Program-made: the position numbers and the translations under genes
Part shown: piece by piece, positions 22,001 to 32,449 of the stretch
How positions within the stretch are numbered: the stretch's first letter is position 1
Layout: every line of letters starts with the position of its first letter
Notes under the pieces: model-generated
Seen by the model: only the letters and a program-made list of their open reading frames with translations
Database searches by the model: none
What the model was told of the DNA's origin: nothing
DNA from: Escarpia spicata
Taxonomy: Eukaryota; Annelida; Polychaeta; Sabellida; Siboglinidae
Assembly (NCBI GenBank): GCA_963995525.1
Contig: OZ023209.1
Location: 37,060,116 to 37,124,115 of the forward strand
Reading direction: 5' to 3'
Length of the DNA: 64,000 nucleotides

Positions 22001-25000
22001 GTGGGGACAAACCACAAATATAATTATTTGTTCGTACAATAATCCTGCAGAAACAATTTTCTGCAATGAATGTGTATCGTACATTTGGAGAAATTACATG
22101 TAAAATCCAATATTGCCTATGTATAAAGACTAGACTATAAATGAATTTTTTTCAAATTCTTTTAAACTTCATATACGTAAACGTAAAGATAATAATCTTA
22201 CTTACTAATTTGTTGATGTACAATCGAACCTCGCTTTGCGGTCACATCGGTAATGCAGTCACCTCGCAATTAAGGTCACTCTAGCACAATCCCAGATTAT
22301 GCTAATAGTGTGTAAAATATAGGAAATTAATCCTACTAATACGGTCACCTCGCTATTCAGGTCACTTTCACCCAGTCCTAGTGGTGACCTTAATAGTGAG
22401 GTTCCACTGTCGTACATAGGATTTTTATTTTCTTTATGAGTTAGATTAAACAAGATTATTATCTTTATGGTGATATTAAAATGTTAAATTCCATTATTGC
22501 AAATAGCAAAAATTTTCGTCACCTGACGGGATGCCTTGATAGTTGATTGCCGTGATAGTAAAACTTGCCAAATGTTAGAAAACACACATTTAAACACCAT
22601 CGATAGGCCTTAGTGATGGTGTAGAATTGTGAAATAATATTCGTATTGCTATGGTATTGGCATGAGTGTAGACACGCATTATTGTGCCAGCATCTACTTC
22701 ATGTTGCAACTCCATTACGCAGGGCCGTTTTTCTGAAGTATTTCCTGCAATTGTTAGGTTACGTTTTACATATTACAAGCATATTACGTTTTACGTTCCG
22801 AACAACCGATTTACCCCATAAAATGTGATAATCTTGACATGTTATATAGGGTATTTTGAAAAGACAGGTCTTACGTCCTATTCGTGGAGTCGGAGATTAA
22901 TCCCTGAAAGTTTGGTGCCTGAGGTTCAATCCGTCTAAGGGGAAATACATATGCATGCTCGATTCTATAGATTTCATGTAAAACGGCCGTACATGAAATA
23001 ATTGTAATAGTGGAATTTAATATTTCGCGATGTTCAAACAGCAATAACTCAAAAAGCAGTCATTAATAAATTCCCGGGTACAGCGACAGATTTGTAGTTA
23101 AGTTTATTATCTTTATGTTGATATCAACGAATATTGTATTCAGCGATTGCAATTTTATGTAGGCCTGAAACAACAAGCCGCACCACCGCGCCATACTAAA
23201 GGCCTTAGGCGCGCTCAGCGGCGTCTCCTACCATGACGTCATCAACGGTCGCTATGTGACTCAACAAACTGTTTAAAATATGAGCAGGACACTGCTTTGA
23301 CAGTGAATTTAATTCAGATTGGGAATAGAAATTGATTTTTTTTGTTTACGCTTATAATATTTAAGTTTCGCATTTGAATTATCATAATACATTATATAAA
23401 ATAAGCACACATGTGAGTTTGAAATAGAGGCATCCAAACAGATGAACTGCGTGAACTTTCACAACGACGACAGACATGAACAATCACGATGAACTTCACC
23501 CTTGCTAATTATTTTTGTTCCAACAATATCATGTGCCTTAAATTTGATACATGTGCTTGGGTTTGAAAAATTATTAATTTTTGGCGGCCATGTTGGATTT
23601 ATGCCAATGACCTATCCACAAAATCACATTTTAGTGTATTTCAAATGCATCCTTGTGTCAAAAATCCCATTCTAGAATTTAAAATTACTAAACATTTGCA
23701 GCAAAGTCGTAACAAAATACTGATTTTCATGTGGCCGATTTGGATTTATGCTAATTATACACATTTCCCCTACTGAGATTTCTTTGAACTTTTAATATGT
23801 TGTTCGGGAGACAAAATTGTGTTACTGTGTGTTCCAAGTTCAGTGAACAATTTGGCTAGATTTCCTGTATAACGATGTTGATAATGGTGAATCAGAATCA
23901 AATCAAATATTCCACCATATGATTGTCAGTTTAAAAACATCACCTTGTGTTGTTTGTAATAAAGAAAAAACTTTTGTGGGTAGAATAAAAAAAAAATTGC
24001 GACTGCATGTAAGAACGCTCCACTTATTCGGCATCCATTTTAAAGCTTTTTATTTATAGGCAACACGTCACGTGATGGCTATAGGTTAATTGTTTTCAAG
24101 AAAACTAATAAAAACAAGAACACCGATGAAAATAAAGCCACCGAAACGGCAAGCATATATTTCATAGTAGCACTCAAAACAAACAATTATAGAGAGTAGA
24201 TGTTCAACATCACCAAGAAAGACAGTTAAAAAAACGGACCAGCCTCATACCGAGTGTTTCTCTACTGTAAACAACCTATTAGAGAATCTGACCGTGATCT
24301 TCGGGGAATATTCCACAAACCCTACAACACCATACGAACCATAGTGGTGAACCCCAAGGACAAAATCCCCAAGAACAATACGTGCGGGATAATATACGAA
24401 ATAGCATGTCCGGACTTACAAGAAAACGAGGACCCCACCCACAGAAGTAGGTTAACATCGAGTTAACGGAGGCCATGATATAACGACTAAAGACGGCACA
24501 GTGCTCTCCAGAGAGAACAACTTCTGACAGCGAAAAATAATAAGTAATAATAAGTTTATTCCCTGAGACTGAACAGTACAATAGGTATATTAAATGTTGA
24601 TATAACAACTAAATAAAATAAATATTAAAGCAACGAACTGGATATACAATTTAACTAAATAAAATTATAAATAATTACAACTTTTAAATGGCATATAAAT
24701 AAGTAAACAAAAGTATGTAAAACGTTTTAAATCCTGTGATCATCACCATCATCATTGTGCAGCCGTAGTATCCAGTGGTTAGGCGAAGGCCTCAGCAGGT
24801 CGTTTCCAAATCTGCCTATCTTGCGCTAACCTCTGCCAGATGGTGCCCTTCCAGTACTCGTCTAGTTCGTCTCTCCACCGTCTCGCCGGTCTTCCTCTAG
24901 ATCGTTTCCCTTCGTAAGATATCCAGGTTGTGATACGCGATGTCCATCGGTTATCTCGTAGTCTGCTGATGTACCCTGCCCAGGTCCACTTCTGTCTTCT

Positions 25001-28000
25001 GATTTGTTCTATGACGTCTATGACCTTTGTCTTCTGTCTTACCCATATGTTTGTTTTTCTCTCACGATATGTGATGTTTAACATACTTCTTTTCATCTTT
25101 GTTTGTGCGGCTGCTAGCTTGTTCTTTGCCTGGATGGTGAGTGCCCATGTTTCCACGCCGTATGTCATCGTTGGAAGTACGCATGAGTTGAAGACTTGTC
25201 TCTTCAAGCAGGTTCCAAAGTTACCCTTGAATATGTCGCGGTGTTTGGCGAATGCTGTCCAGCCGGCAGTGATCCTTCTTTGAATCTCCTTGTCTTGGTT
25301 TTTGTCTCTGATACTGTATCGCGTAGCTTTCAGCGTTCTCTATCTGCGTCGTGTTGGTATATATATTGGTGTGTCATTTTCTAGCATCACTTTTGTCTTC
25401 GAGATGTTCATCTTGAGACCTTGTTTTTCACTTTCATCAGCTAGCTCCTGCCACATGTTTTGTAGTTCTTGCGGTGTAGTAGCACATATGACTATGTCGT
25501 CAGCGAAGCGAAGATGGCTGATATATTCTCCGTCTATCATCAAGCCTCTGGTTTCCCAGGTCAGTCTTCGGAATATGCTTTCGAGTGTTGCCATGCCGTG
25601 AACAGCTTGGGCGATATGGTGTCATCCTGTCGTACTCCTCTCTTGATGTTGATCTTGTTGCTCTTTTTGTGTAGATGGACTGTCACCGAGCTGTTGGTGT
25701 AGATGTCTTTCAGGAGATCGATGTACACATCTTCTATCCCCTGTTCTTCAAGGGAGGTCAGTATTGCTTGAGTTTGCACCGAGTCGAAAGCCTTCTCGTA
25801 GTCGACGAAAGCGATGCAGAGCGGGATATTATATTCTCGGCACTTCTCTTTCAGTTGGTTTACAATGTGTATGTGGTCTGTCGTTGAGTACCTGCTTCTG
25901 AATCCTGCTTGCTCTCGTGGTTGGTTTTCGTCCAGTGTCTTCTCTAGTCTATTCGTTAGTATCTTTGTGAGTAATTTGTAGATGTTTGATAACAGACATA
26001 TCGGTCTGTAGTTCAGTCTTTCTTATTTCCCTTCTTGAAGATTATCACCATCTTTGCGTTCTTGGGTATTTGTCTTTCTGATAAGCATTTAGTCTACAGC
26101 TTAGCCAGTGTCTTCAAGATGATATCTTCTCCTGCTTTTAATGTTTAAATGTTTATCTCGTCGTTGCCTGATGTCTTCCCATTCTTCATATCTCTTAGCG
26201 CAGCTTCCACTTCCCATGGTGTTATATCTGGTACCTCTTTCGGGTCGGTGTGAATTATGGTACTCTGTTCACTGTCATATAGCTTGGTGTAGAATTCTGT
26301 GATAATTACGGTGTTGAATTCTGTGATAATTACAAGTAATTAGTAGGGAATTATAAATGAGTTTGTGGTTACTATCAGCGATAACGTCCATGTCCAAAAG
26401 TTATGAGAGTTCTTAAAACGTTTGGTTCAGTGTTGGCACGTTTCTGCCTTCACGACAAATACTTTATGCCTATTACCTTTCTCCTCTAGTTTATGTCATT
26501 CGGGCAGAAACTCCCAAAATGGTCACATGCTTTATACTTTATATTTCTATCAGCCTAGATGAGCCATTTCCATATGGGTCAATTCATTGGGGCTAGGAGG
26601 TTTGCCTCTTCTACACCAAGGTATTGGCAGATAGGCTTAGTGTATGGTTTCTTCTGTTTCCCTCTGTTAAATCATTTACAACAATTACTTCAAAAGCCAG
26701 ATCTATAATGAAGGCAGTTGGAAAGTTATACATTAGCACATCAATCAATTCAGATGAAACAGCGGCCAGGTGCTTCAAAACCAGGCTTTCCTCTCCACTG
26801 ACCACAAGAAGACCAGGTGTCGTGTACTGGCCGTGGGCTGTGCGTACAGCGACATTATAGAATGAAGATTCTCGTAGAGAAAGTATGAACACGTTTATTG
26901 TGACACATTGAGATGTAGAAAGGAAAAGAGGAAACGGGGCATTGTAAACGGTTCTGCGATCAAGGATCTAACATTCCCCCCTTTAAGAAAAACATAATTA
27001 GTATAATTATAAAAATGTAAACTTTTAACGCAAACAAGAGTCCCTTATACATATCAATGTCATATCTAAGATAGATAGTATGCCATTGTTTATAGTACTA
27101 ATCTAGTGCTCTCGCGACTAGCTACAGCTACCGAAACCTAGTCTATTCTGGCTATCTTGATCTATGCATTGTCCGTTATGACAGTAATATAGACTTTACA
27201 AGTTCAATCTGTCCGGTGGCTTCACCACTCTGTGTGATCTTCTCAGCGGTACTACCACGTCTGGTACTACACAGGACTGCGACCGTTCAACTGTTGGTCT
27301 TGAGATCACCTCTCCTGAGGCGGTACCCGTAGTCACGTCCGAGTTGCCAGATGATAGTGGTGGTGTCGATGTTGTTCGCTCGAACCGAGGTAGTACTTCA
27401 CGCTCTGCAAGCCTCGGTGGAAGTTGAGGCTCTTCCACCCTCATTGGTACCAGACGCTCTTCCGTCGCCTCGATCGGCCTCCTCTCGCGCAAATGATCCT
27501 GGTGACGCTTCCACACTCTGTCATCCTGCAGACGTACCGCGACGGTCAGCGGACCCAGCCGGTTCTCTAGCACCGTAGCGACCCATTTCGGTTGTCCCTG
27601 AAAGTTCAACGCCCAGACACAGTCTCCTGTCATGAAACTTCGCTCCACTGCTCTCTGGTCGTGGCGTTCTTTGTCTTCTTCCTGTTTGCGCAAGACTCGG
27701 TTCTGAATGGATGGTCGTAGAAGATCCAGTCGTGTGCTCGGTGGTGTCTTCAACACAAACTCTGTTGGAGCTCTGCCGGTTGTAGCTTGTGGAGTTACCC
27801 TGTAGCGTGCTAGGAAGGTGTACAGACGATCTTCTAGGTTGCCATTTGTCTTCTTCAACCTTGCTTTTACAGTCTGAACGGCGCGTTTAGCTAAGCCATT
27901 ACTGGATGGGTGATAAGGTGAAGACTTGATGTGTTTGATTCCATTAGCTCGACAAAACTGTTCAAACTCCTCACTGGTGAAACAGCTTCCGTTATCTGAT

Positions 28001-31000
28001 ACCACTGTGCTTGGTAGACCAAAAATCGCAAACGTCTGTCTTAGCTTCGTGAGAGTTGCACTGGTTGTCGCAGCTGATACAACGTGTGCATCGATGTACT
28101 TGCTGTGAGCATCGACTATGATGAGTATCATACGTCTCTCGAACGGTCCCGCATAATCAATGTGTATTCGATGCCACGTTCGTCCCGGCCATTCCCATGG
28201 ATGCAGTGGTGCCACTGGTGGTTGTTTGCTGTGTATTTGGCATGTCGTGCAGTCCTTAACACACATCTCGATTTCAGCGTCCAAACCTGGCCACCAGAGG
28301 TAGCTTCGGGCTAACGCCTTCATCTTCACTATGCCCGGATGCGTCTCGTGTAGTTCTTTCAACAACGTGTCACGACCCTTTGGTGGTACGATGACTCTTG
28401 CTCCCCACATCAGCACCCCGTGTTGGACACTCAGTTCGTCTTTCTTTCGAGTGTAACTCTCCCACTCGCGTGGTACATCGCTAGGCCATCCTCCTTCCAC
28501 GAATCGTAGAACTTGTGACAGCATCGGATCGGTTGCTGTCCATTTAGCGATGTGTTCTGCCGTGATGGGTGTATCGTTTATGGTTGTAAGTGCTAGAACC
28601 ACTTCCTCCGGGACTGGTACTCGTTCAGGAGTGTCTGGTAGCGGCAAGCGACTCAATCCGTCTGCATGACAGATACTCGTACCCGGTCTGTACTCCAGAT
28701 GGTACGGATAGTTACTTAGTGTTAGTGCCCATCTCTGAATGCGTGCACTAGCCATTGCGGAGATGGCACGATCTTCTTTCAACAGCCCGACCAACGGCTT
28801 GTGGTCGGTCTGCAACGTGAAGTCCCTCCCGTAAAGGTACTTATGGAACTTGGATATCCCGAAGACCAACGACAACGCTTCCTTTTCCAGCTGTGCGTAC
28901 TTCTTTTCCGCTGTGAGCTTCCGTTTGGTTTCTGCGAAATCATCATTTTCTGTCACCCCCCCACTGCTTCACTCAATTCAAACACTAACTCACCAGCATA
29001 ATGAAGCAACATCGCTCTCATTCTTGTATCGTTCTGAATGTCTTTACTTTAGCAACCACAAAGTTCTCAAAGCGCCTCACCCAACACTCCCAGCGATGGC
29101 CTGCGCTGTCAGTCGGCTCCAGCGAAAAATGTGCGACGTCAGCGACAGTTTCCATTTTCACACAGAAATTAGACGTAGTCTAGTTCAAAGTAACTCGCAG
29201 AGTTGTCAGTTTACCTCGTCGCCAATTAATGTCGTGTACTGGCCGTGGGCTGTGCGTACAGCGACATTATAGAATGAAGATTCGCGTAGACAAAGTATGA
29301 ACACGTTTATTGTGACACATTGAGATGTAGAAAAGAAAAGAGGAAACGGGGCATGGTAAACGGTTCCGCGATCAAGGATCTAACACCAGGTGATAATTAC
29401 CAGCCAACTTCTAGGCTGGTAGTAAAACAGCACAGGCACTGGGAGGGAAATGGTGAACAAAGGAATGTTGCAGCCATCTGCTGTCATCTGACAGGTATTC
29501 TCAACGACCGATCGAATCAGTGTTGTATATGTCATGACGAGATGATGGGGTCAACTCCTGTTCGGTTGAGCAGGATTGTGAAATGTAATAGTAGCGATGC
29601 TTTAGTAGTGATTTTGTCAAATCATGTGCAACTGTGACATCTAGTAGGCGAGTGCAGTTTACTTGGTCTGTATCAGTGTATGTGTGCCGTTGATTGCTAT
29701 CAGCGGGACTTCTGGCGGTGTTTTATTGAATCATTTGTGCAATTCCTTCATTTTGTTGTAGTTCAACGCCATTTTGTTGGTGACAGTCCACCGAGTCATT
29801 TCGTTTGCTGCTGTTTGGCGCGAGCTACCTGTGAACCATCTCGATTACTGCGTGCATCGTGTAGGAGGGGCACATTTCCTTCTAGCAGGTTGCAATGCAG
29901 TATCGCCCGTCCTCTTGTTGGTTGGTCAACTATCTGTTTCAGATCGTGATTTTTTTACGTGATGATCCTTCATCTCATTGAAGTCGCTCATTATGATGAT
30001 ACCTGTGCATGGGAGGTTTAGGCGTATTTAGTCCACCAATGGTCTACACAGTTCCAGTTGTTATTTGAGGGTGGTCGCAAGGTATCTTACGTGGGCGTAT
30101 CGGTATCCGCAGTCTTTCCAGTTCGAGTAAGTTTAATTTGGAGCAGCGTTTATTAGGGATTATGTCTAGATTACGATCATTAAAGACACTGAGATTCTAA
30201 AAACCACCAATCAACAGGAGTACTGGTTACAATCTTCTCGCAGTATTCGTAGAACTGCTGTTATGTGACAATCACCAACAACGTCACACGACTACCGAGA
30301 ACAATACATTACAACGCAGCTGAAAACACCGTGAAGGTGTCGAAAGCTCCGTTAAGTCAACAGAAGGGTTTAGACAGGTAACTATAAAACCTCTTCAAAG
30401 ATGACAACACAAACTAAAGCTAGGCTACTCTTGTTACGACAACTCTGTTCGGGATCACAAGTTCACGAGGTAAATGGAGCAGGTTAAGTTATTCACGGCG
30501 CTTGCGGAGTGCGCAAATGGTTACTCCTAACACGGGACTTTCCGTGATACCGGGATAGACATACATAGGATGAGTCCATGTGTTTTAAGAACAATGTGGC
30601 ATATCCTGTGTAAACCCAACATTAACGATGAGAAATCCACCGTAGCCATGCATACATATTGGGGATATATTGATTTTCTGGAACGTTGTTAACCTCTATT
30701 GCTAGCATAATTTTCTAATTTTTCAGCTATCAAATGTCTGTTTTATAAAGAAACCAATGTAATTTTATAATCGTCAATATAAAGCATAATCGTAGTGTTT
30801 CATGGCAAGTTTGCATAGGAACTATTGTGATGCCATTATAAAACTTAATCGTGGTCTGTCCCCAGGTGCGCTGCCAGACGTGGCCGATCGAAAACTGGAA
30901 CCGGAAATTGAAGCCGTACATCAACGGAGACTCATTTGCAGACGAGTACGGCGGAGTCCAGGAACGATACTGGTTATCGTCGACAGGTGTCGCGCTCTTT

Positions 31001-32449
31001 GTCGAACCGGAAGTGCCACTTTTTGTCGCCATGAACCACCAGAATGACGGGAAGCTTGTGCTGACGTCGAAGTTCGCCCGCCCATACAAGAATGTCGACA
31101 ACCGGCGTCTGTACTTGACATATACGTTATTCCAGAGCAGTGACGTCACTTCCGTACACCGCCTGGCAACTGGGAAAGTTATCGCGCGCCCCCACGGTAT
31201 CCCGAACGAGAAGCTCTTCCGGTTCCCGATTTGGTCGACATGGGCGCGGTACAAGAAGAACATCGACCAGGCTACCGTGTTATGTTTCGCCGACGAGATC
31301 CGAGCGAACGGTTTCAGTGCAAGTCAGATAGAGATCGACGACGATTGGACGCCGGCCTATGGCGACATGGAGTTCGATCCCGTCAAATTCCCGCAGCCGA
31401 AAGCCATGGTGGATCGGTTGTCCGAACTCGGGTTCCGGGTGACGCTGTGGGTGCATCCGTTTGCAAGCCCCAAGTCGAAGGCGTTCTACGCGAAATCGGC
31501 GAGAGGAGACGAACTATGGGTGACGAGTCCAGTCGGGGGTCTGGTCATGTGGTGGAACGGCGTCGGTCGCTACATGGACGTGTCGAACCCGGACGCTGTA
31601 CAACGCTTCACCGACGCTCTACGGCGTTTGCAGGACCGATACGGCATCGCGTCGTTCAAGTTCGACGCCGGCGAGGCGAACTGGCTGCCATCATGGTTCC
31701 GTACGCACACACCGCTCGCCAACCCGAGCGCCTACTCGCGTCTGTACGCCGAGATGGCGAATGCCGTAGACCCGGAAGTGCGCTGCCAGGAGGTGCGCGT
31801 CGGAGCTCGCACGCAGCACCTACCGTTGCTCGTGCGCATGATGGACAAGGACTCGAACTGGACGTACAATAACGGCCTGAAAACTGTGATTCCGCACGCG
31901 TTGCTCTTCGGCATCATCGGCTACCCATTCCTGCTGCCCGACATGATCGGTGGTAACGCCTACGGGTCGGCGGCCTTTCCCGAGCGGGAATTGTTTGTCC
32001 GCTGGCTCCAGGTGAGCGCCCTACTGCCGTGCCTGCAGTTCTCCATCGTGCCATGGCAGTACGACGCTGAGGTGGTGGAGATCGCGCGATGCATGGTGGC
32101 GCTGCATGAGCGCCACAGCGACCGCATTGTGGCGCTGGCGCGCGACTGCACACGCACGGGAGAGCCGATTGTTCGGCCGTTGTGGTGGGTGGCGCCGCAC
32201 GATCTCATCGCGCTCAGTACGGACTCCGAGTTTCTAGTCGGCAACGACCTGTTAGTAGCTCCTGTTCTCGACAGGGGCGCCACCTCGCGGGACGTTTACT
32301 TGCCGCCAGGGATGTGGCGGGACGAGGTGAAGGGGGACTCGGTGGAAGGCGGGAAATGGTTGAAGTGTTACGACGCACCGTTGAACGTTCTACCTCATTT
32401 CACGAGGCAAGAGCCGTCAACAACTGAAGATGCTGGTTTAGTTTCTTAA
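21650..32449 (+). CDS. MYORG: GH31 glycosidase, MYORG family (two coding exons)
   Basis: Join 21650-22000 and 30866-32449: 644 residues, phase 0 across CAG|GTGGGG ... CCCCAG|GTG. Glycoside hydrolase family 31; vertebrate MYORG is an ER/Golgi alpha-galactosidase linked to brain calcification. The signature HWYGAAQ ends exon 1. Exon 2 has IEIDDDW (about 273-279), the nucleophile Asp384 in FKFDAGE and the acid/base Asp476 in LPDMIGGNAY, so the active site is intact. The start ATG (AAAATGG) has an in-frame TAG 30 bp upstream. Unlike vertebrate MYORG there is no N-terminal membrane segment, so location is uncertain. The 8.9 kb intron holds a MITE, a Penelope remnant, an RTE LINE and a Gypsy element. 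Both exons are GC-rich against AT-rich surroundings. An additional 5' exon cannot be excluded. Confidence 0.85.
22221..22409. mobile_element. Pogo/Tigger-like MITE
   Basis: 189 bp with ends CAATCGAACCTCGC and (reverse strand) CAGTGGAACCTCAC. TA precedes the left end. The GAACCTC terminus is typical of pogo-type Tc1/mariner relatives. Internal GTCACCTCGC motifs repeat. It sits in the MYORG-like intron. Confidence 0.6.
22410..24150. other. Intron sequence, no gene seen
   Basis: AT-rich. One tRNA-like stretch lies at about 22880-22945. No coding frame is recognised. Confidence 0.4.
22880..22945 (+). other. tRNA-like segment with a good B box
   Basis: GGTTCAATCC at about 22925 fits the pol III B box, and TCGTGGAGTCGG at 22888 loosely fits an A box at the right spacing. 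No acceptor stem pairs, so it is a tRNA-derived relic or a chance match. Confidence 0.25.
24200..24470 (+). mobile_element. Penelope-like element remnant
   Basis: The frame 24254-24466 contains FHKPYNTIRTIVVNPKDKIP followed by NNTCGIIYEIAC. That is the RT-to-GIY-YIG linker pattern of Penelope-like retroelements (K-P-x-NT-x-R ... PKD ... CG-V/I-Y-x-I-x-C). Upstream, RQLKKRTSLIP in another frame may belong to the same element. The GIY-YIG domain itself is lost. Confidence 0.55.
24755..26340 (-). mobile_element. RTE-type LINE, reverse transcriptase, 5' truncated
   Basis: Read from 26340 down. DITPWEVEAALRDMKNGK starts the RT. RGVRQDDTISPKLFTA (about 25600-25650) and HLRFADDIVICAT (about 25470-25510) are the conserved palm blocks. 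A single-frame C-terminus (25207-24779) has YGVETWALTIQAKNKL and GKRSRGRPARRWRDELDEYW, typical of RTE-like elements. The 3' end has a short ATGATG-rich tail at 24740-24760. Several frameshifts are present, and the conserved QGDT reads QDDT. It lies in the MYORG-like intron, opposite to the gene. A 100-bp 3' fragment of the same family is at 40240-40340. Confidence 0.82.
26341..26817. other. Intron sequence flanking the LTR element
   Basis: Contains a 25-bp tandem duplication around 26285-26330 (TTCTGTGATAATTAC twice) and a short stretch (26460-26520) resembling repeats at 36900 and 39110. A frame open from 26624 would continue across the LTR-element empty site; I cannot identify it. Confidence 0.35.
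26818..26973 (-). repeat. 3' LTR (element orientation)
   Basis: 156 bp, TGTCGTGTACTGG to GATCTAACA on the plus strand. It differs from the other LTR at five positions. Immediately inside is the polypurine tract. Confidence 0.93.
26974..26987 (-). promoter_or_regulatory. Polypurine tract
   Basis: CTTAAAGGGGGGAA on the minus strand directly abuts the 3' LTR. This is the expected plus-strand priming site and fixes the element's orientation. Confidence 0.85.
27196..28956 (-). CDS. Gypsy RNase H-integrase frame, in-frame fused to gag residue
   Basis: 586 codons open. Residues 9-15 (ETKRKLT) are gag-like. They run directly into RNase H (EKKYAQLEKEALSLVFGISK ... TLQTDHKPL ... HADGLSRLPL), which resolves RNA-DNA hybrids. 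Then comes the integrase: an HHCC finger (HETHPGIVKM ... CTTCQIH) and the core with Asp267 (HIDYAGPF) and Asp321 (VSDNGSCF). At the DD35E glutamate position, residue 357 is Lys (NGLAKRAVQ; codon 27888-27886), so strand transfer should be abolished. A chromo-like or C-terminal region follows. The start in the frame is GTG, not ATG. The RT that should precede RNase H is deleted. It looks like a dead internal-deletion product, though the frame is still fully open. Confidence 0.88.
   Translation of the reverse strand: MTENDDFAETKRKLTAEKKYAQLEKEALSLVFGISKFHKYLYGRDFTLQTDHKPLVGLLKEDRAISAMASARIQRWALTLSNYPYHLEYRPGTSICHADGLSRLPLPDTPERVPVPEEVVLALTTINDTPITAEHIAKWTATDPMLSQVLRFVEGGWPSDVPREWESYTRKKDELSVQHGVLMWGARVIVPPKGRDTLLKELHETHPGIVKMKALARSYLWWPGLDAEIEMCVKDCTTCQIHSKQPPVAPLHPWEWPGRTWHRIHIDYAGPFERRMILIIVDAHSKYIDAHVVSAATTSATLTKLRQTFAIFGLPSTVVSDNGSCFTSEEFEQFCRANGIKHIKSSPYHPSSNGLAKRAVQTVKARLKKTNGNLEDRLYTFLARYRVTPQATTGRAPTEFVLKTPPSTRLDLLRPSIQNRVLRKQEEDKERHDQRAVERSFMTGDCVWALNFQGQPKWVATVLENRLGPLTVAVRLQDDRVWKRHQDHLRERRPIEATEERLVPMRVEEPQLPPRLAEREVLPRFERTTSTPPLSSGNSDVTTGTASGEVISRPTVERSQSCVVPDVVVPLRRSHRVVKPPDRLNL
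28900..29155 (-). pseudogene. Gypsy gag N-terminal remnant
   Basis: An ATG at 29155 opens a frame with HRWECWVRRFENFVVAK, then a stop at about 29020. A second frame holds MLLHYAGELVFELSEA. A run of seven C (28956-28962) shifts into the frame that continues into RNase H. These are retrotransposon gag matrix-like segments broken by two indels. Confidence 0.65.
29214..29224 (-). promoter_or_regulatory. Putative primer-binding site
   Basis: TGGCGACGAGG on the minus strand lies 5 nt after the 5' LTR. The TGG start is as expected for a site complementary to a tRNA CCA end. I could not assign the tRNA. Confidence 0.6.
29230..29385 (-). repeat. 5' LTR (element orientation)
   Basis: 156-bp partner of 26818-26973, followed on the plus strand by the target duplication CCAGG at 29386. 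Confidence 0.93.
29850..30120 (-). mobile_element. LINE endonuclease fragment (jockey/CR1-like)
   Basis: On the minus strand, IIIMSDFNEMKDHH (a GDFN-like box with Gly to Ser) is followed in another frame by LKQIVDQPTRGRAIL, the next conserved endonuclease block. It is short and decayed. Confidence 0.5.
30121..30865. other. End of the MYORG-like intron
   Basis: No gene seen. It closes with the acceptor TGTCCCCAG at 30857-30865. Confidence 0.45.
30866..32449 (+). CDS. MYORG: MYORG-like exon 2 (GH31 catalytic barrel)
   Basis: 527 codons plus stop. It holds the whole (beta/alpha)8 barrel and C-terminal beta domain, with nucleophile and acid/base aspartates at plus-strand codons 31664 and 31940. 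The single large exon is open throughout and GC-rich. An AATAAA at 33311 is a possible polyadenylation signal. Confidence 0.9.
   Translation: MRCQTWPIENWNRKLKPYINGDSFADEYGGVQERYWLSSTGVALFVEPEVPLFVAMNHQNDGKLVLTSKFARPYKNVDNRRLYLTYTLFQSSDVTSVHRLATGKVIARPHGIPNEKLFRFPIWSTWARYKKNIDQATVLCFADEIRANGFSASQIEIDDDWTPAYGDMEFDPVKFPQPKAMVDRLSELGFRVTLWVHPFASPKSKAFYAKSARGDELWVTSPVGGLVMWWNGVGRYMDVSNPDAVQRFTDALRRLQDRYGIASFKFDAGEANWLPSWFRTHTPLANPSAYSRLYAEMANAVDPEVRCQEVRVGARTQHLPLLVRMMDKDSNWTYNNGLKTVIPHALLFGIIGYPFLLPDMIGGNAYGSAAFPERELFVRWLQVSALLPCLQFSIVPWQYDAEVVEIARCMVALHERHSDRIVALARDCTRTGEPIVRPLWWVAPHDLIALSTDSEFLVGNDLLVAPVLDRGATSRDVYLPPGMWRDEVKGDSVEGGKWLKCYDAPLNVLPHFTRQEPSTTEDAGLVS

Larger units (their letters stand above)
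26818..29385 (-). mobile_element. Ty3/Gypsy LTR retrotransposon, internal deletion derivative
   Basis: Two 156-bp direct repeats (26818-26973 and 29230-29385, TGT...ACA, five differences) are flanked by the 5-bp duplication CCAGG (26813-26817 and 29386-29390). On the minus strand the order is 5' LTR, primer-binding site, a gag remnant, then RNase H plus integrase, polypurine tract and 3' LTR. Protease, the RT core and most of gag are deleted. The internal part is only 2.26 kb. About 3% LTR divergence indicates a fairly recent insertion into the MYORG-like intron, antisense to the gene. Confidence 0.93.

Noticed and set aside
22880..22945. A functional tRNA gene
   Set aside because: The B box is good, but I could not form an acceptor stem or an anticodon arm, so it is listed only as a tRNA-like segment.
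31231..31872. A 213-codon frame overlapping the glycosidase exon in another frame
   Set aside because: A shadow frame caused by high GC. The GH31 frame has the conserved motifs.
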